Of a stretch of 64,000 bases of DNA, positions 50,301 through 59,300 are shown piece by piece. The stretch spans positions 2,156,501 through 2,220,500 of the forward strand of contig JAYKKM010000418.1 of NCBI GenBank assembly GCA_035772405.1, in the 5' to 3' direction. The DNA comes from Chrysogorgia sp. JL179-B06 (lineage: Eukaryota > Cnidaria > Anthozoa > Scleralcyonacea > Chrysogorgiidae). Position 1 is the first letter of the stretch, and each line of letters begins with the position of its first letter. Position numbers and translations under genes: made by a program. The notes under the pieces were generated by a model. It worked only from the letters and a program-made list of their open reading frames with translations, did not search any database and was not told the DNA's origin.

Positions 50301-53300
50301 ACAAAACTATTTGTTTTCTGACATAGTAGACTTTGTACCAACTTCAAATCTCAGTTTCGAATTGGCTATGACAGTGAACATTTGCTGAACAGGTACCAAC
50401 CCAATAAGGTTCGGCACTGAAGAGAAAACAAATAATTTTGTTTTCGAAATCAAGAGGTCTGTAAAATAATCTGTTACCATGGCAACCATAAGACTTGAAT
50501 GATGATCTTCAGTTTAGTGGTATGTATCTACATGCAAAGTTTCAAGTAATTTCATTTAATAATCATAAAGATATTCACGATTTTCAATATGTTAAAATGT
50601 ATTTCCCAGCTTATGACGTCATAGATCATCTCATTTGAATATCACATAAGTCTAAATATCTCAAGAACTAAGTAAAATATGAAAGAACTATAAATTAATA
50701 TTCTTCATTATTTTAAGAGTTCTTTCAAATAAAACAAACTTAATTTTTGTTGCCAATGTCTTTTAAATATTTTGTAATATTGGGCTCAGAGGAATCCAAT
50801 AAGTAATATAATTACACATGTGCGATTATTTATGGTAATCACGTGTTGATTATCGTGTTTTTAAATGTTTGTAAAATCGCATTACACTCTTGTGCTCTAT
50901 TTTTGTTGATTATATAATAAACAGAAAAATACATGGATGCTTGGAAATATGAAATTTATTTCTCGTGTCGACCAGGATATCTCACTCGTTCGCTGCGCTC
51001 ACTCGTTCGATATCCTCTATTATATAGGATAGCGTTAAGTAACTTGAACAAACAGGTCAACACTCGAAATAAATTTCATATTTCCGCACATCCATGTATT
51101 CTCTATATATTCAATGAATAAATTACCTTAAAAAGCACTCATGGTTAGTGTCGAGCCGTTGTGCGTTTTCGTTGGCAGATCCGCCATTCGTGCAAAACGT
51201 GCAATCGTGCATCTGTCCTACGTACTAAAATATGTATCGCTCAAACTAGAAGTCAATGTTTCCTGTAGATCTATTATTGCTTATTCGGTTGAAAAATATA
51301 GAAATTCATTTGCCGTTATTTTTTATCTTCGATAGATTACGGCGCTCAAATTCTCAGGGATTTGAGTCCGAGTTAAAACCTCATTCCAGCAGTGGACAAG
51401 TGAAAAAGTAAGCGACGATTTTATATAATGTATTTTTTGGAACTCAATGATTATCGTATAATTTGTGTTTTATTATATGTTATAAAAGAAATGGTTCATG
51501 GCTTCGATTCCAGTCGGAAAAAGTACTTAGACTAAACTTTTTTATTGGTATTTATTATTTTCTATAGAATGCATTCGGACGTTCCATTTTCATCTTGGAG
51601 TGCAGAAATGGTTGCAAATTGGCTAGAGGATGAAGGCCTTGGGCAATATGCTGATGCATGTTTAAACTGTATTAAAACAGGCGACGACATGGTAACGATG
51701 TCATCGAGTGATTTGGAAAAATTGTTTGGGATGAAAAAAGTTCTGCACAGAAAGAAGTTGCATTTGTCGCTGCAGGTAAGGTGCCAATTGCTAGGGGTTT
51801 ATTTCGAGGGATGGCAGATTTTAAAATTTATTTATACGTTTAGATTCATTTCAGGTTTGGTTAATCTTCTATCATCAAATACTGCTTTGTGGCAAATAAT
51901 GTACATTGTTCATAGAATAATGTATAATGTTCATAGAATTTAGTTTACAGGGAATGACGGTGATCTTTTGGTCGTACTGAGTTGTAATTACTATTCCATA
52001 CATGCGGTATATTTCCGTATTTTCCCCCGGGACCTGTGCTGAAATTTTATACACCGTATTCTATCGCTAACGTCTGCCTCCATACCAACAATTATAAAAT
52101 TCTATAAGGCCAATAAAATTTGATGAGCGAAAATAATCTTTTTGAAAAAGTTGGGTTTACAAATTATTTTTATTATCCTTATTTTCCAAATACGCGAGGA
52201 AATAACCATTTTATGTCCTTAGTATGTCGAGAAACAATGAGGTAGGCAACGCAAGTTTGATCGCGCGGTCTGTCGACCTCTCGCACGCATGGAAGTGCGC
52301 ATCCAAATGTATATTACTGTATATACTCCAAATATGTTACTGGCACGAATATTTGAATATGTTATTCTTTTTTAAAGCCAATCGTGAAATCATAAATCTG
52401 AATATTATGTCGTGCTGCCAACAACTGAAAATCCCAACAAAATTACTAGATCAGTGGATCCAAACTACTTATACTTCCAAACTAAGAAATGTAACACCTT
52501 GACATAATATAGCCTATCATAAGCAAATATATCACTGTACCGTTCTGCTTTAGAAAATAGTCATAATGTAGATGACACTCGCTTTTGGAAATCAATTCAA
52601 ATAAATAATAAATGCTAAAAAATAAGGGAATGTGGCACGCTTGTTTATTGCCATAGCAACGTATTCGGTGTTAATGAAAGTACCGGAAATAGATTTGTTA
52701 ACCAATGGATGCTAATTTCTTGACAGCCAGTAAGCATCTGAATGAGTATAACTAATTTGAAGCTATGATTTTAACGATTTTTAAATAAGCCTTCAGTGAT
52801 TGTCAGTCATCTATATCAACAATACTGGCGTGCGCACTTTACCAATAATAATATAGCCTTACAATATTATAGACTACGCCATCCAAGTTTAGTCCCGGAT
52901 GTAAACAAATACATAGTCAGAATGACTCATAATTGAAAGCTTTCACTTGGATCTTGACTAGGCTCATATCAAGGTTTTGAAGGTTTTGGATCTAATATCC
53001 AGCTTCTAAGACAAAAGAAACGAATAATTTTCACTCATATAATATTGTAAACTGTTTTGGTTCGCAATCTGGTAAAGAATAAGACATGGTGTAACGCTAC
53101 TCTGGTTAAATATAAATTCAGATGAAGTAGTATACCTATTTCAAATAGGGTTACCACATCTTCTACAAGTTTCTTCTACAAGCGACGATACCGACGACCT
53201 TATTTTATTAGTCTTCAATAGTTTTTTTAACAATTGGTGGAGTAGATTGCGAAGAACTAAGACAGTGAATTAATTTTCAATAATATCTCTTTAGGCTATG

Positions 53301-56300
53301 ACTGACGAATCAGACGTTATGGGACATTTAGACAACAACTGGGTCTTAGGTTAGTATTATTTATATAATTCGCAGAATATATACAGCCTAAAATATCTCG
53401 CAGAATAGACAGACTAAAATATAACTCGCAGAATAGACAGGCTAACATATAACTCGGAGAATAGACAGGCTAACTTATAACTCGCAGAATAGACAGGCTA
53501 ACATATAACTCGCAGAATAGACAGGCTAACATATAACTCGCAGAATAGACAGGCTAACATATAACTCGCAGAATAGACAGGCTAAAACTTATGATCATCT
53601 ATGGTCAGGGCTTTCGCTAAGACCCGGCGGGTACTGTATAGCAAATCACCGGCTTTGCAGATTTGTTTTTATGAAAAGCTGCTAAAATTCAGTGAATGCC
53701 AGGGGAGAGAGTTGAATTTGCTATCCATGAATTATTTCTACAAATGCTGTAAATTGTATTCCTAAGATTCACATTATTTCAGGTGTAGTATAGACCGCAC
53801 CCCCTGGCCCTCCATGAATCAGAATGTAATAATAATAATAATAATGTTTACTAGTTATATAGCGCAAATTAGCATATGTATATGATCAAATGCGATTTAC
53901 AACATCGACAATTTATTCTATTATATTCAGTACCCAGTACCCAATCAATTAACCTTAACTATTTATTTTTACAGTTTTTATCATCATTACTTTTCCTAAC
54001 TATTTATCCTAACCCGCCCTGTCAACTTCCCTGTGGGAGGAAACCGGAGAACCCGGAGAAAACCCACGACTTTCGGCAGAGTGTTGACCAACTCTTTCCA
54101 CGTGCGATCAAATGTCCGAACACAGGATTCGAACTCTTGACTCAGAGGTGGGAGGCAGTGGCCCTGACCACTAGACCACCGAAGCCCCTTCTGTCAATGT
54201 CTGTCAATGACGGGTACTTCATAATTGGGACAACCACTTACTTCAGAACTAAACGAAAGCCCTGAATATGGTGTTTCTCTGCTTCAAATTGATCAACTTG
54301 TATTTCACCCTGTCCATAGTATTGTTTAATAGCGAGGAAGGATTGATTGAAAACCCACCTATATTGCATAGATTAGAAATAGTTAACAGTTAAGTATTAT
54401 TTGTAACATGACACCATACAGTATATTTAACAATTATATAGATAGCTATGAGCTCATATAAGATGAGCGCGAATGCTATAATTGTTTTATAATATAACCA
54501 TCGTGGTATTTTTAGGGTCTTTTTCTGGTTCTTTTATAAAATATATTGCAAATTTTATTGCAAATACCTGATTTCTTGTTCATTTACTTCAGCAAAATAT
54601 TCCGCCATTTTTTTCGCATTGCTAATCGGATATTAGGCTATGAGCTTATAGCCTGATAGTATAATAATCAAACAGTTTACAGAATCGCTCATATCTAGAT
54701 GCCTCATATATAATGAAACTGTAATTTGTTTTATAAGTAACATTAAGAATATGTTGTTGTAAGAGCATTGAGACTATTGTATAATGCTTATAATACGTCT
54801 TTATTATTATTATTATGTTTATAGTATGGTTTATATTATAATAACTGATATTTAACAAGTATCCACCAACATTGAGGTAAATAATTGATTTAATATATAC
54901 CAAAACAACCCAGTAAAGATTTTAAAGTTTTAACTCGTTTTAACTCGTTAGGCGGGGGGTTAGGGTTAGGATGGGTTATTTAGGGTTAGGGTGGGTTATT
55001 TAGGGTTAGGGTTAGGATAAAAGTTGTTTCGGGTAGCCAATCAGATTGCTTCCCATGGCAAGTGATCCCCAAAAAAATTTCTGCCTACGGATGACTTGGA
55101 GTTACAGCTAAAGCATACGCCATCTTGTTTTGCAATGCATTGTTATTGCAGGATATCCCGAGCTATAGAGGAACCAATTAGATCGCGTCAAATAACACTT
55201 CCCGAATTTGCTTTATCTCGTTACCAACCTCAACTTAGAGCCATTATTTCATGGACAGTAAAGGAAATTCAGAAAGTGTGGTATGAACAATGAGTTGAAA
55301 TGGAGGTTGGATATGAAAGATAATAATAAATTAGAAGAGCTATTGTTTCATGGACAATGAAGGAAATTCAGAAAGTGTGGTATGAACAATGAGTTGAAAT
55401 GGAGGTTGGATATGAAAGATAATAATAAATACATTATGATATTCATTACCAACCTCAACTTAGAAGAGCTATTGTTTCATGGACAATGAAGGAAATTCAG
55501 AAAGTGTGGTATGAACAATGACTTGAAAGCGAGGTTGGATATGAAAGATAATAGTAAATACTGTACATTATGATCTCATTAACAACCTTAACGTGGAGCC
55601 ATTGTTTCTATTGACACCATAAATAGTTAACTCAAAGGTCTTCGACACACTTCGCTGGTTCTAGTGTATACCCGCGCAGTTTATGATAATTTTGAACGAA
55701 CATCAATAGGAAAGTAAAATGATCACCAAAGACAGATAAAATATAGATAAAAATATGTAATACGCTTACCTTTAAATTAGAACGATAGAGCACGATCTAA
55801 CGCGATCACTTCTCGAATACTTAGCGATCTTGTCGACATTTCACGATAGCTGGTCGAGTATGACGTATTGAGGTCGAATACGAAGACTTAGTGGCTACCG
55901 CTGACAAGTCAGACGGTAGTCACAAAAATAAGTGTCTATATCTTATATCCTATATCTTATGTTTCATGATTTTCCTATAAATATATTATTTTTAGTTCAT
56001 ATAAGAACAGTGGATATTCAATTAAACGCTATGACTATATAATAAGGCTTTGTTTAACGCTGTGTCTACATACCCGGCAGCCGGGCATTTAGCGAGTTCC
56101 GAATTTGCGTCTAAACCTAACACTAACCCTAATCTTAACCCTAATCCTAACCCTAATCCTAACCCTAATCCTAACCCTACTAATCTATACAAAATACTGC
56201 CGTGTACCTAGACACTTCGTTTGTTTAATCATTTGGTAGTGTCTGTTTAAACCATAAGCGGAAAACCAAGATACATAGTACAATTTATTGAATGGATTAT

Positions 56301-59300
56301 TTACCGTATATATTATTTCGCATAGAACACAGAAGTTACAAGTCTAGTGTCTGTTTTATGTCTGATTAATATGTTTAATATCTTAATATTTTAGATCTGA
56401 CGCATATGGAAATTGTTTATATAGCTCTGTGTCCTTATGGTATCCATTGATTTTTTTAAATTCAAATTTTTATTATAATCATCTGTCTTTTAATTCCATC
56501 TATGCAAAGCAAAAGGAGCTTCACATACCTTCTCCTTACAATACAATACAATATTAAGTTGTATTGTATTGTATTGTATTGTATTGTATTGTATTGTATT
56601 GTATTGTATTGTATTGTATTGTAAGGAGAACTGAAGGTATGTATATATATATATACTAGTGTAAACAAATTTTTTCCTTTGTCCGTTTTGTTCGAAAGTT
56701 TGGATTTTGGTACATCTGGAGGGGAATTTGAAGCCATTTCCAATTCTGAGGATAAAAAATGGGCTAGCTTTCTCTAGTTCTTTCGTTCTCTCTTCTGTCA
56801 CAAAAAGAAATATTACTTTTTTCTATCCTGACTGTGGAGAACGTTTAAGTTATCTGATGATCTACACTGTACATACACTGTATATTGTTTAGTTATTGTT
56901 AAGGTAATGTCATTGCTGGTGAAGTATTTAAACCAAACCATTTTGTGCCAATTGTCTTTGGAGTTTCCCAAACTCCAAAGCGGAGTTGTATAATGCTCCT
57001 GTTAGGGGCACTTGTAAGAGCAGGCTTATAACAAGAAGGGCATCCAGGTGTCGTTGGATGCCCGACAATGCCACAATCACCCAAAATGTGTGGGAGAAAG
57101 AAATTATTCTTAATGATTTGCCTAAAATATATATAAATATAATTGAAAATAAATAGATTTAATTTTCAATATTATCATACATGTGACATTTTGACAAATT
57201 TGACAGTGTACCTAGTTGAGTAAAAATGTCCTAGTTGCATGAAAAAGCATGGCAGCATTGCCAGCACAAACTTGCAAAGCCAAAAATCTTGAATGGGTCT
57301 GAAGCGATCTTTAGTATGATGCTGACATGAAGTAAACTTCTAATTAATAATTCACTGCACAGATTATGAATTTCTTCTCTTGAAGATGTAAATTATGTTG
57401 AACTGTTGAATATTATCTAAACTGCATCTTATGGAAATATAACTAATTTACTGCTTCATTATATATGAGATAATATAATCATATTTTGACAAAAATATGT
57501 ATTTAAAATGATCAGATACCCTGTTTAAAAATTTTGATTTAAGACCATTATATTTTGCTCTCAAAATTCTGGAAATGCAATTTACCCAAAATTCAAATAT
57601 TTGCCAAGGGCCCCCTAGAAGTGTGTCATCACTTTTGTCTGATATGTTCCCAAATTGGATGCCCTATTTCAGAATCCTGGCCACTAACATTTATCTTTTT
57701 TACCTGTTTCTACTGTTGATGGCTGGCTGTCCATGTCGGAATCACTATTACTTAGTGTTTCTAGGCATGCCTGGTGCGTTTTGATATATGCCGAAACAGC
57801 CAAATTTGTTGTTCCCGTACAACTTATACTTTAGAGCTGCGATTGCTTGGACCCCAAAAATTAGGAGGGGGGCATTTTCTGACCACACCCTCGGAAATTG
57901 TTTTTATAAAATTTTTCCCTGTCAAATCACCACTAGAGTGATTTTCTAGCTAGGACTTATCTCCCGGATAAACTATCCAGGCTTGGTATAACCAGCCCCA
58001 AATGTTTTATTTACATGTGAACTTTACAAGTTCACTTCGAATGAAATTTGGGGCATGTTTATGATGATGCTATATTTTGGAAACAACCCATATAAAAAAG
58101 TACGTATAGTATGTGCCATGTTCAAATTAGCAACACATTTATAAAATTATTTATAATAACTATCAATTTATTTGTGTCTCTGTGCTTTTTATGCATTTTC
58201 ATGCATTGCTTCTTAAGTCTACATGTAACATGTAGCGGTAGTCACATGTACACATTGCGTACCTATTTTTTATTAATCGTGAGCTGGTGGAATCCTAGGC
58301 ATTCATGCAATTTGATTGGCTGCCTGAGCGTGCGGTTTTAACGATATCTGACCACGGTCACGGAATCCCAAATGCTAAAAAATTTTATCATGAATTTTGC
58401 TTCGATCATTATTAAATGGAAAATGGAAAACTAATACGGAATTTGATTCAACTAAGCTCGAAATAACTATATTATACAAAAACTAAAGTATTTTGGTTTG
58501 TTTTTCTTTCCTTATCCAAATAATGAAGTTTTACCGAACTAAAGTAACTCAAGCCTTTCCCTTGAATAATAAAAAAATTAATATGTTATTTACCATTTGG
58601 GTCGATCTGTATAGAAAAATATTTGCCCTCGATCTCACAAACGATCCCTCGGCCTACACCATCGGGTAGTTACTGAAACCACAGGCAAATATACTATGGT
58701 TGCCCTTGTGTTTTGAATTTAGAATCTAATGGTGCGTTAAAATTGAGAGTGCGATATTTATATTAAATTCCACGGGTTAGGTTTATAATTCAAGGGGGTT
58801 GGGTCATAGTTTTGGTTGAAAATACCCTTGGATGGCAAGACCGTTTACGAAAGGGAAAATTGCTTCGGCAACCAACTAAACAAATAAAAGATACAAACCG
58901 GAAGTTCATGTCACTTTAGTCATAGGCTAGGAAGTTTTCGGTGAAATAAGTAAAGAAAAAAGTTGTAAACAATTTCGTATGAAACCTGATCACAACCCAA
59001 AAAACACTCAAATTTAAACCTCTTTTGTTTCGTTTGTTCACTTTCCACTCCCATGAAAAAGATAATTACGAGCGCTTCCTTTCGCGAATTTATTGATTGT
59101 CGCTCGCCATGTTGGATTATCTTACAACTCGCAGCAGTTTACAGTGTGACAGGGTCGTGTGCAAATTGTACGGAAAACACTACGTGTAACAGGAGCTTTA
59201 GAGAAAGAATACTAACAAAATATGGTAAACCCCAATTTCGTCGTACTTGAACGTGCTTATTAGGAGAATAGAGCGACAATATTTCTTTCAAGGAGTCTTG

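Larger units (their letters stand above)
54265..56535. other. Intron 12, middle: telomere-like arrays and short tandem duplications
   Basis: 54955-55018 is TTAGGG-type; 56103-56177 is CCCTAA-type. 55240-55560 has three copies of an ~80-115-bp unit containing AAGGAAATTCAGAAAGTGTG and GTTGGATATGAAAGATAATA. No gene identified. Confidence 0.7.

Noticed and set aside
56462..56801. Two overlapping minus-strand ORFs rich in YNTIQ
   Set aside because: They come from the (TTGTA)n microsatellite.
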